The position numbers and the translations under genes were made by a program. This document shows, piece after piece, positions 9,047 through 19,341 of a stretch of DNA of 64,000 nt (positions within the stretch are counted from its first letter, which is position 1; each line of letters begins with the position of its first letter). Under the pieces are notes generated by a model, which made no database searches, had not been told where the DNA came from, and saw nothing but the letters and a program-made list of their open reading frames with translations. This DNA is from Myroides profundi (GTDB lineage Bacteria > Bacteroidota > Bacteroidia > Flavobacteriales > Flavobacteriaceae): assembly GCF_000833025.1 (NCBI RefSeq), contig NZ_CP010817.1:2852001-2916000 (forward strand), read 5' to 3'.

Positions 9047-11971
9047 TTATTTCACCTCTTTACCTAAGTACTCTACTACTACTTCGTAAGTATCTGCTGG
9101 TAAAGCTGTATAGATATTTCCTACACCGATATTAAAGTCAATCTTAGTGTCATTTACTACCACATCTTTTGTAGATTCAGTAACTACTACACCTGCTTTT
9201 AGTACTTTGATAGATAACACACCATTGATAGCGTTATCACCTGTCGCATTCGCTAATGTTACTCCTTCAGTTCTAGCAGATTCTCCATTTGCTTTAGTAC
9301 TTCCTTTAGCTAATAATACTTGTCGTCCATTATAGATATTCCCTGTGAATACGATATCTCCTTCGTTTGTGATATTATCTCCTAAAAGTGTTTTAAACTC
9401 ATTTATACTGTTTTCAATTACTTTTTTGATAACCGAAGCTGGAATTTTAATTTCATCTTTACTAACACTCCCATCAGCGTTCACGACCATTGTATAGAAT
9501 ACATCATCTGTAGCTGCATCATTATCATGATCACCGAAGTACACGTTACCACCTTGGTTTAACACATTAGTCAATGCATTCTTCACTTCTTCATTATTGT
9601 TAATAGAAGAGATGATATCAGCCGTCATATTGATGAATTGCTCACCTTTATCTTCATTATTATACTTATAGAAGATTTCTCCTTTCTTAACATTAGCTTG
9701 TACTGGTGCTACTACAGCTTCATAGATAGATAATGTCTTATCTGCTGTAGCTTCTGCTCTAAGAATATTAGTCTTAGTTTCTACTGAAGCAACAAGATCA
9801 GTTAGGTTGATAGTTTTGTACTCATTTGCAGTATTGTCCCAGTACTGTAATACCCATACTTTTTTAGAAGGGTCTTTAGGATCTTCTATCTGCGTATAGA
9901 TAACATTACCTTCTGAGAACTGAGTGATGTACTGTAAGTACTCTTCTACAGATGTAAAGTTCATATCTTTTCCTCCTACTTGGATAGTGATATTTCCTTT
10001 AGTCGTTAAGATCTCTTCGATATTATTAATAACCCCACCTACTACATCTACATGAATAGCTCCTGCTGGAACAGCAGTCCATTTAGTCACATCTAATTCT
10101 CCTCCTCCTACAATGTATGCTTCAGATAAGTAATATTGTTTATTTTCATAAGTAACAATAGTTGTTTTAGACTCAGTCTCTGCTACTAGATCACGTAAAA
10201 CAATAGTCTCATATTTTCCATTAGCTTTGTCGTAGTATTGGAATACCCAGTTAGGATTTTTATCATCTCCTAAGTTTTTATAAATAACGTTACCATCAGC
10301 AGACTGAGAGATGTACTGTAAATACTCTTCTACAGTTGTGAAAGTTTTTCCTCCTTCTGTAATAGAAGTTGTAGATTTTAAGATCTCTTGGATGTTGTTT
10401 ACTACAGTTCCTTTAACGTCAACAGTTACAGCCCCATCAGCATTGTTAGGGATATTGTCAATTGTGTTTTTTTCATCTTTAGCTAACCAATCAATGATTG
10501 TTTGTTCTGAGAAATAAACAAATCCTGTTACTTTACCGTTTACTTCAGTTTTTCTCACAAAAGTCTTAGTCTCTGTACCTGCTACTAGATCACGCAAGCT
10601 GATTGTCTTATACTCTTCTGTAACTTTATCATAGTATTGGAATACCCAGTTAGGAGCTACATCAGTACCAATGTTTTTATAGATTACATTACCATCAGCA
10701 GACTGAGAGATGTATTGTAAATACTCTTCTACAGTTGTAAAAGTTTTTCCTCCTTCTGTAATAGAAGTTGTAGATTTTAAGATCTCTTGGATGTTGTTTA
10801 CTACAGTTCCTTTAACGTCAACAGTTACAGCCCCATCAGCATTGTTAGGGATATTGTCAATTGTGTTTTTTTCATCTTTAGCTAACCAATCAATGATTGT
10901 TTGTTCTGAGAAATAAACAAATCCTGTTACTTTACCGTTTACTTCAGTTTTTCTCACAAAAGTCTTAGTCTCTGTACCTGCTACTAGATCACGTAAACTA
11001 ATCGTCTTATACTCTTCTGTAGCTTTATCATAGTATTGGAATACCCAGTTAGGATTTTTATCATCTCCTAAGTTTTTATAGATTACATTACCATCAGCAG
11101 ACTGAGAGATGTATTGTAAATACTCTTCTACAGTTGTGAAAGTTTTGTCTCCGTCTTTTGTAGTTACAGTGATTGTAGTAGGTGATTCTAAGATTTCTTT
11201 GAAGTTGTTTACTACAGTTCCTTTAACGTCAATCTCGATAGCTCCTTTAGTGCTTTTATCTAACTTATCTAAGATCTCCTTAATTTTAGCTGAATCAGTT
11301 TCTGTACCAATAGCTTCTACGATTGTTTTTTCGTTGAAGTACACATAACCAGTTATTTTACCATTTTCCTTAATCTCTTTAAAGAAAGTATTAGTTTCTA
11401 CTCCTTGTACCATCTTAGTGATGTCAATCTGCTTAGTCGTATACTTTCCATTATCATAAGTCACATAGAACATTTCTTTAGTCTCAGGATTATAAACAAT
11501 CGTTGTATGCTTTTCAGTAACTACTGGATTTCCTTTATCATCCTTATTATCAGGGTTAGACGGTAATATGTAATTCACTACTGCTTGAAGATTCTTAACG
11601 TCACCTTCTAATTTAGTAGTGATATTCGTGATATTATCACCTAAATTCTTAATTACAGTATCTAACTCTTCTTTACCAACTATTCTATTCCATTTAGCAC
11701 CATCCCAGTAGTAAAAACCTGTAGGTACTAAATCCTTTACTTCTGTTTTATTAAACACTAATAAGCTAGTGCTCTCAGCAACCTTACCAGCCATTTGGAA
11801 TTCTGTTGTATTCTTTAATGCAACACGAGGAATCAAGATACCTTTATTTCCTGCTTTAGCTACGATGTCTAATTCTGCAGAAGTAGCAGGGTCTGGCGTA
11901 CCGATCCCTACTTGTGCGTTTGCGAAATATGTTGTTCCTAATAATACCGCTAATAATGTGATTTTTTTCAT
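9047..11971 (-). CDS. Large secreted repeat protein (adhesin-like)
   Basis: 974 aa. Signal peptide ends near TTYFANA; the mature N-terminus (QVGIGTPDPATSAELDI, then GILIPRVALKNTT and GFYYWDGAKWN) is the Bacteroidota exported head region. Residues 108-140 look coiled-coil (NLGDNITNITTKLEGDVKN). The body holds about four units of ~133 aa, each with VVNNI(Q/K)EIL and FTTVEEYLQYISQSADGNVI; the central ones are almost identical and are encoded by 399-bp DNA repeats, and the fourth (near DNA 9930) is diverged. No T9SS sorting domain is visible at the C-terminus (EVVVEYLGKEVK). Probably a surface or matrix protein; the function is inferred only from architecture and from the operon with PorP/SprF and OmpA genes. 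It starts 32 bp after the 1886-aa gene ends. Confidence 0.78.
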   Translation of the reverse strand: MKKITLLAVLLGTTYFANAQVGIGTPDPATSAELDIVAKAGNKGILIPRVALKNTTEFQMAGKVAESTSLLVFNKTEVKDLVPTGFYYWDGAKWNRIVGKEELDTVIKNLGDNITNITTKLEGDVKNLQAVVNYILPSNPDNKDDKGNPVVTEKHTTIVYNPETKEMFYVTYDNGKYTTKQIDITKMVQGVETNTFFKEIKENGKITGYVYFNEKTIVEAIGTETDSAKIKEILDKLDKSTKGAIEIDVKGTVVNNFKEILESPTTITVTTKDGDKTFTTVEEYLQYISQSADGNVIYKNLGDDKNPNWVFQYYDKATEEYKTISLRDLVAGTETKTFVRKTEVNGKVTGFVYFSEQTIIDWLAKDEKNTIDNIPNNADGAVTVDVKGTVVNNIQEILKSTTSITEGGKTFTTVEEYLQYISQSADGNVIYKNIGTDVAPNWVFQYYDKVTEEYKTISLRDLVAGTETKTFVRKTEVNGKVTGFVYFSEQTIIDWLAKDEKNTIDNIPNNADGAVTVDVKGTVVNNIQEILKSTTSITEGGKTFTTVEEYLQYISQSADGNVIYKNLGDDKNPNWVFQYYDKANGKYETIVLRDLVAETESKTTIVTYENKQYYLSEAYIVGGGELDVTKWTAVPAGAIHVDVVGGVINNIEEILTTKGNITIQVGGKDMNFTSVEEYLQYITQFSEGNVIYTQIEDPKDPSKKVWVLQYWDNTANEYKTINLTDLVASVETKTNILRAEATADKTLSIYEAVVAPVQANVKKGEIFYKYNNEDKGEQFINMTADIISSINNNEEVKNALTNVLNQGGNVYFGDHDNDAATDDVFYTMVVNADGSVSKDEIKIPASVIKKVIENSINEFKTLLGDNITNEGDIVFTGNIYNGRQVLLAKGSTKANGESARTEGVTLANATGDNAINGVLSIKVLKAGVVVTESTKDVVVNDTKIDFNIGVGNIYTALPADTYEVVVEYLGKEVK
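10311..11348 (-). repeat. 399-bp tandem in-frame repeats
   Basis: The stretches beginning at 10311 and 10710 are identical over at least 207 bp and nearly so for the whole 399-bp period; a third copy begins at 11109 with more change. The period is a multiple of three (133 codons), so copy number can change without a frameshift. Confidence 0.9.
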
Positions 11972-12003
11972 GTCTTTTTATATATAAATATTGTTGTTTC
12001 TAA

Positions 12004-15000
12004 TTATTTGATTTTGTGTGTGATGTTCAGGTTTGATTTAACTGAACAGTTTTTCATGTCTAAGTAAACTGGTACTCTGGCTCCAGCTTCACATCCATTT
12101 CTGTAAACCTGTACATAAACTACATGGTAGGTTACCTTTTTAGTTACTCCATTTTCTTCTTCTTCAAACTCAACTATTTCTAAGTCATTAGGTAATTTAA
12201 AACTTGTAGAGCCTGTTTTAACTAAAGGAATTATAGCTTCTCTTGATTTAAATACCTCATACTCTGTACATGCATCAATTCTTGATAAATGAAGTACTCC
12301 TCCAAAGCACATATCTAAATACTCTTTACCTACCTCATAACCAGGGTCTACTTTTGGTACAATGTTCACATCATATATATTTACAAAGTCTCCGATTACA
12401 CTTACTAATGTGGTGTAAGTTATTTTTACACGATCATATGGTTCATCAAAAGCCTGAACTATAAACTTATACTTGTTCTTGTAATTAATACCCAACAACT
12501 TCAAGTCTATAAAGTTTGTTTTACTTCCTTCTATTTCAGGTCCTACTTTTTTACTTCCTAAATAGCGTTGTACTTTATACCCTTTTATTAATTCTAAACT
12601 TAATACAGGGTTACCTGGTATTTCGGTAATAATATGTAATTCATCTGTAGGCATAGTCTGTTGTTTAAATACCACTGTCATATGCGCTTGATTTGCAACG
12701 CCTAAAACTCTTGAGATAGTAGCATAAGAATCAGGATCATTATCCACAGCTCTCCAAGGATTGTATACACCAGATACACTACTTGCAACTCCTAAACCTA
12801 TATCTCCAACTCCGTGATAAACATCAGCTATGTTCTTATGGATATCTGTTGTTACAGCATCACAATGAACACTTCCTAATTTTGTATAGAAAACACTATA
12901 CACTTTAGCAATTTGTGCTACCCCTACCAAAGACCCCTGGCTAATACGAACTCCTTTATAATCTTGAGCTCCTTTAGAATTTGAAGGAACAAAAGTGAAC
13001 TCATTCACATTATCAGCAGACAATAAATCTAATAGTCCACCTGCTACTGGTTTTAAAGTTCCTATCGTATTTCCTTTTGCATCTAATCCTTGTACTGATA
13101 GACCTCCTGCTAATACTAATCCACTGTATTCTTTCCCTAATTTGATAGTAACTGGAGTTCCTTTTGGTACTACATGATCAAAATAAATATTCTGCCAAGT
13201 TGTACCTATTCCTAATAAACCTAATCCTGTTACAATTCTTGAATGTGTTGTAGGATCATTATCAATGGCATTTTCTTTAGCTGTAACTCCACCTGTAATA
13301 ATAGATCCCCAAGAAGTACTTTCTGTAGCATACACACGTTGAATTGCAGGAGGACAATCTGAATTATCTAATACAGTTACTGTTATTACCTCTGATGAAG
13401 TACATCCATTAGCATTTGTTGCTGTAATGATAAATGATGTTTGCCCTACAGTATCAAGAGATACTGGTAAACTTGGTATTGCTGTATTGCTTTCATTAGC
13501 ATACGTCAATGTTCCTTCGTCTACTGTAATATTTGGCCATACAATTTGTTCTCCTTTTACTACTGTAAAGAATGTTTCGCCATGAATAGTAATAACTGGA
13601 GCTGCCATAGTAGATACTATGAAACTATCTGAAACTGAAGAAACACATGCATCCTTAGTATATACTACAGTATAATTACCAGGTGTAGATGTTTTTAAAG
13701 TTTTTTCTATTCCTAACTTATTACTTGGATCTCCTGTAGTGATAGCTACTCCATCTAAATACCATTGGTAAGTATCAGCTATAACATCTGCATCTAACAC
13801 AAGGTCAGCTCCTTCACAAATATTTCCATTTGCGACTGTTGACGTAATCACTGCTTTAGTTAAAGAACAAACGCTCTCTACCTTAATCACAGTCCCCGGA
13901 GCCTTTGTTCCGTCAGGTTGTGTAGGGTTAGTATTATCTACTGGAGGATAAGAAGGATAGAATATTTCCTTACCTGCTTCTTGTCCTGCTTCACCTACAT
14001 AAGCGATATTTTTAATCTCAACTATACCAGATAAGTCAGCATTTACATCTACTGCAAAAGTAAAAGTAACTGTTGCACCAGGAGCTAAAGCTCCTTTATG
14101 AGCAAATACAACTTCATCTTCTGTTAAGACACCTGCAACACTTGATTTATATTTTACACCTTTAGGCATTTTATCTTTTACAATAAAATCTTCTATTGGA
14201 GTAGTTCCTTCATTACGTACATGGATAGTATATTCTACTACTTCTCCACCTTTTACAGTATTGATTGTAGCATCATTATTAACTTTATATGATTTCCAAG
14301 AAACTAAAGATTGATTAGGATTAACTACTCTACAAGTACGTGCTACATCGTATAGATGTATACTTGCTCCTACGTTTACTCCTACTAATGATTTCATCCC
14401 TATAGAAATACGGTCATAAGCTGCCTTTGGTCTAAAAGGAAGTTCTACCATTTGACCTGTAGTTAACAAATCAAGAACATTGATTCCATTGATTAATCCA
14501 TTTGTACTTGATAACGCATCTACTTCTTTCTCTCCTTTATAAGCTTTAATCTCTAAAGCACCTATTAAGTCTACATTTACTTGACCACCTTGTGTTTTAA
14601 ACTTAATCAAGGTTTCTTCGCCTGCTTTTGCATCACTATTAAAATAGATATATTGTCTAACTGCACCTGCAATATTTAATGTTCCTGAAGATATTTCAGA
14701 ATAATTTGTAGTATTGTTATCAATAGCACGCTCAGGATTTTTAACTCCTCCTCCTGATAAATCTTTAACATCAAGAGCTAAACCACTATACTCATAAGAA
14801 GTAGCAAATGAAGGTACACAAGAGTTAGTATCACTTTCATAACACATACTATATACATTCATACTATTAGGTTGAGCTAACAGACCTAAAGCACTATTCG
14901 TTTTATCCGTAATACGTACTGATTGATAAGGAACGGTAGGAGTAATCGCTAAATAAGTACGACCTAAACTATCTTTTACAATTCTGATAGTACCTGCACC

Positions 15001-17664
15001 TTTAGCTGCATTATTACTCACATTACTTTTACCATCAAGAATAACAGCTTTAGCAGCATTCTTAACTTCAACTTCGAAGAAGTGATCTCCTAAAATAAGT
15101 CCATTTAGTAATCCATTTACTACATTACCTAAGCTACCTCCTAATAAAGCGTTCAATAATTTCTCATCAAAATCTATACGAACATAAGATGTAGTATTAG
15201 CAGGTACTTCTTTAGCGTACCCTAACTCAATATGGCCAGAATGCTTATTTCCTAAACCTAATAAAATACCAGCTCCTGAATTTATAGTAGCATATGCATC
15301 AAAGTTATCACTGAATATATTATCTATATCATCTGCATTAGAAGCACTCAATACTGTAGTAGCACATACAGGCTTTATGAATGGTGATACTGTAGTAATT
15401 TCAGGACAAGTAGAACTCACTCGTTTTACATCATACAAACGAATAGAAGGAGTTAAAGCTACATTCACTAAATTACCTACTTGTAATTCTACTCTATCAA
15501 AAACTTGTTTTGTATCAAAAGTCAATGTTTGTACTCCTCCTGATTTGAATAAATCTAATAGATTCAAGTTATTAATTAAACCTTGTTGAAGTGTAAACGA
15601 TTCTTTCTGTTCACTTCCTAAATAAGTAACTACTTTATAGTTTCCTAATAATTGAACTGATAAGGTAGAACTAGGATCTAACTGTAATCTTACTTTTAAT
15701 TCATCTCCTACTTGAGAAGGTTGGTTAAAATATACTGTTTGTTTTACTAAACCAGCTATAGCAACTAGCCCTGTACTAATTTCAGAGTAATTAGATGAGT
15801 TACCACTAATCGCATGATAAGGATTCTTAACTCCAGCTTTTCCTAAGTCTAAAAGGCTTAAGTTAATTCCTTGTTGACTGTAAGAAGTAAACTGAGCAGG
15901 GTAACATAAATCTGTACCTATATCAGTACACATATTATACACTTTCAGTGTACGAATCTCTCCTGTAGGCAATAAACTACTTACACTATTTGATACTGTA
16001 ATACTTTGATAAGTCTGGTTTGGAGTTACTGCTAAGTAATATCTTCCAATATTATCTTGTACTAGCTTAACTGCACCATTTGAAGTTCCTTCAAAGTGAT
16101 TTGAACTTGAACTTTTTAAAACAGAGGTACCAGCAGCATTATATGCTTCTACAGTAAAAATATGATTACCTAACACTAATCCACCTACATTAGCAATCAA
16201 ATCTCCTAATGTACCGCCTAACAATGCATTTAGCATACCTTTTTCTGCATCAATACGGATATAAGATGTTTTATTAGCAGGTAAAGCACTATCATATTTC
16301 ATTTGTATTCTCCCACTTTGAGGAGAAGAAACAAGTAAACTTCCATTATTTGCTACTAATGAAGCATATGTTTCATTATTACCATCAACTGTATTATATG
16401 GAAAGTCTACGTTCTCAAAAACTCCTAATTTAGTAGAACATGAAGCTACTTCAAAAGGTTGAGCTGTTGCATCAGGAATAGTAATTAAAGGATTCTTACA
16501 AGTAATACCATCAAAACGCTCTACATCATAAATACGAACAGAACTTCCTAATAAATCAACACCTACAGGTGCTTTAAGACGAACTTCTAAACGATCAAAT
16601 GCCTTACCAGGTGCAACAGTAATATCAACTGTTTTACCAGACTTAATTAAGTTTAATAAATTCAAATCAGAAACCAAACCTCCTGATAATGACTTTTGAT
16701 ATACTTGGCTCTTACCATTATAACCTACTACCTCTACTCCACCTAATAGGTTTAAATCTAATACACCTGAGCTTCCTACAGCTAATCTAATATTAACAGT
16801 AGCTTTCTCGTCTGATATAGTAGGAAAATAGAATATCTGAGACATTGATCCTCCTACATTAACACCTAATAAAGCTCCTGGTGATACAAGTGAAAATGTA
16901 TTAGGATCACTATCTATAGCGTGACCTAAATTTTGATCTTTGAAATCTAATACTTTCAGATTTATTCCTCCTCCATCAAAAGAAGTAACTACAGGTCTTC
17001 CACAGTTAGCACCTTGATCATCATAAGTAAAAGCATGAAATACATCTAAATTCTTAACAACCCCTATACCTAATAGGCCACCTGTTCTATTTGTTAACTT
17101 TATACGGTCATACGCCTTATCTGGAGTAATCGACAAGTAGTAATTGTTACTATTATCTCTTACCACATTAACAATCCCATCTATAGTATTAAATTTAGTC
17201 ATACTACTTCCTGAAAGAATTGGAGTATTACCAGCTCCTACACTTAAATCAAATTCTTGATTACCAGTTAAAACACCTCCAAGAAGTTTTGTTAAAGCTT
17301 CTCCAAGATTCCCTCCTAACAATCCTTCTAATAATTTACCATCTGGTTTAAGACGGATATAAGAAGTCTGTTTAGCTTTTAACATCGTAGGAAATCTTAA
17401 TTCTATATATGAAGTATAAGCTCCCAAAGTAACAGCTAAACCTGGTGAAGCCTTTAGACGAGCATATTTATTATCAAATTGATTCACATTTTCAGGATTC
17501 TCCACTACTGGTTTATTACCACCTAGAATACCAAGATCTGTGTCGTCATAATCTCCTAATTTAGCGTCTACACGGGTTTGCCCATAAGACTGTACTAAAG
17601 GAACGAACAGGACGAGCAAAAGCAGTAACCTCTTCCATAGAGAAAAAGTAGTTTTTTGTTTCAT
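12004..17664 (-). CDS. Giant secreted modular protein (putative adhesin, 1886 aa)
   Basis: Signal peptide at residues about 8-29 (LLLLLVLFVPLVQSYGQ). Two module types alternate three times: A (about 30-215, 401-585, 765-945; TSYIR(I/L)...LLGG.LG, then YL(S/A)(I/V)TP) and B (about 220-390, 590-755, 950-1110; C.P...TS(F/Y)...G(I/L).L, HAI(D/S)...(T/S)(F/Y)S, IYDV/LYDV end). Then come a DUF11-like conserved repeat (about 1115-1225; VVEYTIHVRNEGTTPIEDF), Ig/PKD-like segments (about 1265-1435) and two more B-like modules (about 1436-1600 and 1605-1770). B modules carry a NAIDNDPTTHS-type motif that recalls discoidin-like carbohydrate-binding folds; this is inference. I see no T9SS C-terminal sorting domain in the last 110 residues. 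First gene of the surface-protein operon; hairpins with a shared loop lie upstream. Confidence 0.82.
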   Translation of the reverse strand: MKQKTTFSLWKRLLLLLVLFVPLVQSYGQTRVDAKLGDYDDTDLGILGGNKPVVENPENVNQFDNKYARLKASPGLAVTLGAYTSYIELRFPTMLKAKQTSYIRLKPDGKLLEGLLGGNLGEALTKLLGGVLTGNQEFDLSVGAGNTPILSGSSMTKFNTIDGIVNVVRDNSNNYYLSITPDKAYDRIKLTNRTGGLLGIGVVKNLDVFHAFTYDDQGANCGRPVVTSFDGGGINLKVLDFKDQNLGHAIDSDPNTFSLVSPGALLGVNVGGSMSQIFYFPTISDEKATVNIRLAVGSSGVLDLNLLGGVEVVGYNGKSQVYQKSLSGGLVSDLNLLNLIKSGKTVDITVAPGKAFDRLEVRLKAPVGVDLLGSSVRIYDVERFDGITCKNPLITIPDATAQPFEVASCSTKLGVFENVDFPYNTVDGNNETYASLVANNGSLLVSSPQSGRIQMKYDSALPANKTSYIRIDAEKGMLNALLGGTLGDLIANVGGLVLGNHIFTVEAYNAAGTSVLKSSSSNHFEGTSNGAVKLVQDNIGRYYLAVTPNQTYQSITVSNSVSSLLPTGEIRTLKVYNMCTDIGTDLCYPAQFTSYSQQGINLSLLDLGKAGVKNPYHAISGNSSNYSEISTGLVAIAGLVKQTVYFNQPSQVGDELKVRLQLDPSSTLSVQLLGNYKVVTYLGSEQKESFTLQQGLINNLNLLDLFKSGGVQTLTFDTKQVFDRVELQVGNLVNVALTPSIRLYDVKRVSSTCPEITTVSPFIKPVCATTVLSASNADDIDNIFSDNFDAYATINSGAGILLGLGNKHSGHIELGYAKEVPANTTSYVRIDFDEKLLNALLGGSLGNVVNGLLNGLILGDHFFEVEVKNAAKAVILDGKSNVSNNAAKGAGTIRIVKDSLGRTYLAITPTVPYQSVRITDKTNSALGLLAQPNSMNVYSMCYESDTNSCVPSFATSYEYSGLALDVKDLSGGGVKNPERAIDNNTTNYSEISSGTLNIAGAVRQYIYFNSDAKAGEETLIKFKTQGGQVNVDLIGALEIKAYKGEKEVDALSSTNGLINGINVLDLLTTGQMVELPFRPKAAYDRISIGMKSLVGVNVGASIHLYDVARTCRVVNPNQSLVSWKSYKVNNDATINTVKGGEVVEYTIHVRNEGTTPIEDFIVKDKMPKGVKYKSSVAGVLTEDEVVFAHKGALAPGATVTFTFAVDVNADLSGIVEIKNIAYVGEAGQEAGKEIFYPSYPPVDNTNPTQPDGTKAPGTVIKVESVCSLTKAVITSTVANGNICEGADLVLDADVIADTYQWYLDGVAITTGDPSNKLGIEKTLKTSTPGNYTVVYTKDACVSSVSDSFIVSTMAAPVITIHGETFFTVVKGEQIVWPNITVDEGTLTYANESNTAIPSLPVSLDTVGQTSFIITATNANGCTSSEVITVTVLDNSDCPPAIQRVYATESTSWGSIITGGVTAKENAIDNDPTTHSRIVTGLGLLGIGTTWQNIYFDHVVPKGTPVTIKLGKEYSGLVLAGGLSVQGLDAKGNTIGTLKPVAGGLLDLLSADNVNEFTFVPSNSKGAQDYKGVRISQGSLVGVAQIAKVYSVFYTKLGSVHCDAVTTDIHKNIADVYHGVGDIGLGVASSVSGVYNPWRAVDNDPDSYATISRVLGVANQAHMTVVFKQQTMPTDELHIITEIPGNPVLSLELIKGYKVQRYLGSKKVGPEIEGSKTNFIDLKLLGINYKNKYKFIVQAFDEPYDRVKITYTTLVSVIGDFVNIYDVNIVPKVDPGYEVGKEYLDMCFGGVLHLSRIDACTEYEVFKSREAIIPLVKTGSTSFKLPNDLEIVEFEEEENGVTKKVTYHVVYVQVYRNGCEAGARVPVYLDMKNCSVKSNLNITHKIK

Positions 17665-17712
17665 TTGTTGTTTGTTAATTGTGTTTTATAAAATATTATT
17701 ATGACCAGACTC

Positions 17713-17724
17713 CTATTGTGAGTT
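17713..17724 (-). repeat. Copy of the shared CTATTGTGAGTT motif
   Basis: CTATTGTGAGTT at 49-60 bp before the start of the 1886-aa gene. Its flanks pair less well than in the other copies (short ACTC/GAGT or CTC/GAG options). Confidence 0.6.
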
Positions 17725-17794
17725 TAGAGCACAGATCATAATCATTACATTGAAGAGGATGTAAGATTAAAAATACGGGAGTAAAAAAACATCA

Positions 17795-17821
17795 TACATG
17801 ACTATTGTGAGTTGTCATGTA
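17795..17821 (-). repeat. Hairpin with shared 11-nt loop, copy 2
   Basis: TACATGAC (17795-17802) pairs perfectly with GTCATGTA (17814-17821); the loop is exactly TATTGTGAGTT (AACTCACAATA on the minus-strand transcript). Confidence 0.7.
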
Positions 17822-17824
17822 ATG

Positions 17825-17852
17825 TATTCCAGCTATTGTGAGTTGTGGAATA
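17825..17852 (-). repeat. Hairpin with shared 11-nt loop, copy 3
   Basis: TATTCCA (17825-17831) pairs with TGGAATA (17846-17852), C17833 pairs with G17845 after a one-base bulge, and the loop is again TATTGTGAGTT. Stem sequence differs wholly from copy 2 while the loop is conserved. Confidence 0.7.
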
Positions 17853-19311
17853 ACAATTAAACGAAGAACTGAATTCGCGAAGAACAATTACTATCGAATA
17901 AAAGATTTACTTACTCTATAAGTCTCATCTTAACACCACTTCGTGGCGAAGTTTTCAAAACCTAGTTTCAAAACCTTTTATACTTACTTCTTTCTAATTC
18001 CCATACTTACTTTTTCCATAAATGATAAAGATTAATTTATTAAGCTCCACTTCCACTCCACAGTGAAACTTAGAACTTATCTACTCGATAATTACTAATT
18101 CCTATGTACTACATCGAAACACAGTTCTATGCTCGTTGCATCCACAGGCACAAAACGACTAACTAGATATTAGGCTACAGTTAATAAAATTTACAACTAG
18201 TAAATCACTATCTCGCTCTCTACTACTTTCGCAGTACTAAATGTGAGTTCTTAATTAGAGCGAAATAACCGATGCTACTTATGCTATCTATTTTTATCAA
18301 CTAATACCAAGTATTCAAATCGTTTTTGCTAATAAACTTCTTCTGTCATCCATAGGAAAACCTAAGGAATCAGATTTATAATAATTCGTTAGTAAGGGAA
18401 TTTGTTTAGAAATCTAGCACTATCTCCATTCCTCTAAAAAAACTCCCTCAACTGAATGTACTATTAAAACATATTGAGGGAGTGTAACAGTTCTCCATTG
18501 TCCCCACAAAATCAAAACTGCTAATATTATCTAGATTCACTGGAACTATATCTCTTCCCAAATTCAAAAACAAAATTAGTCACTGCACGAGAGGTTGTGC
18601 CTATACTTAAGCATGGTTTTTATCATAAATAGAAGCCCAATACGGTTGTTAATAATCTTAAATAGACACTTTTAAAAAGTTTAAAAAACAGGTTCCAAAA
18701 ACAACAAACAACTAAATAACAGCACTTTAAAAACTTAAATTAGGACTAGTACTCTACTAATTTTAACCATTCTAAAAAACAGTATTTACCCATCATTTGC
18801 TACACTACAAAATGTGAAACATCAATAATGCGAATGATACATTGCGATTTTGAAAAATGTAAAATAGTGTCAAAATAGTCTAGGTTACGCTATATATAAA
18901 AGAATCTTAAAACCTAAAAAAGCATAAAATAGAATCGATAATACGATATATGATTTTTATAATAATCTAGATAAATAGTGCAATCAACGCTCCTCTAGTA
19001 GTTAGAACTTGACTATTACTTTAATAATTTTTACAGAATAATATGTTATAAAACCAGATGAAACTAGATGATTAAAACACTAATAAAAATTAATACTTTC
19101 CTAGCCTAGTCTATATTTAAGATATCAGAACTACAGCTCATTTTTAACAACAGCCTTAGTCTAACTGTTAATAAATGTCATTACTCTTATAAAACCTTTC
19201 TCTATTCGCATAACGCACTAATTCACAAATGTCTTAAACAGATAAGTAGGGTAATTATTTAACAAAGAACTATACTTTATTATAGTACATATTACAGCTT
19301 TTCACTCTATA
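17853..19311. other. Long gene-poor stretch upstream of the surface-protein operon
   Basis: About 1.46 kb with stops in all frames and no convincing gene. Visible structure: a short hairpin ACTTCG/CGAAGT near 17938-17953, a duplicated GTTTCAAAACC near 17952-17978, a degenerate AATGTGAGTT at 18240-18249 and a strong minus-strand terminator at 18434-18483. The remainder is AT-rich. It may contain a long 5' leader of the minus-strand operon or an untranslated RNA. Confidence 0.55.
18434..18483 (-). terminator. Strong intrinsic terminator without a visible upstream gene
   Basis: ACTCCCTCAA (18442-18451) pairs perfectly with TTGAGGGAGT (18474-18483); 22-nt loop. Plus-strand AAAAAA just to the left gives a U tract on the minus-strand transcript, so it stops transcription coming from the right (>18484), where no minus-strand gene is seen. 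Confidence 0.8.
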
Positions 19312-19341
19312 TTGCTTAGTCAAAACAAAACAACAATAAAC

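Noticed and set aside
10311..11348. Possible CRISPR-like or transposon repeat from the 399-bp period
   Set aside because: The repeats are contiguous, in frame with a secreted protein and far longer than CRISPR units; there are no spacers.
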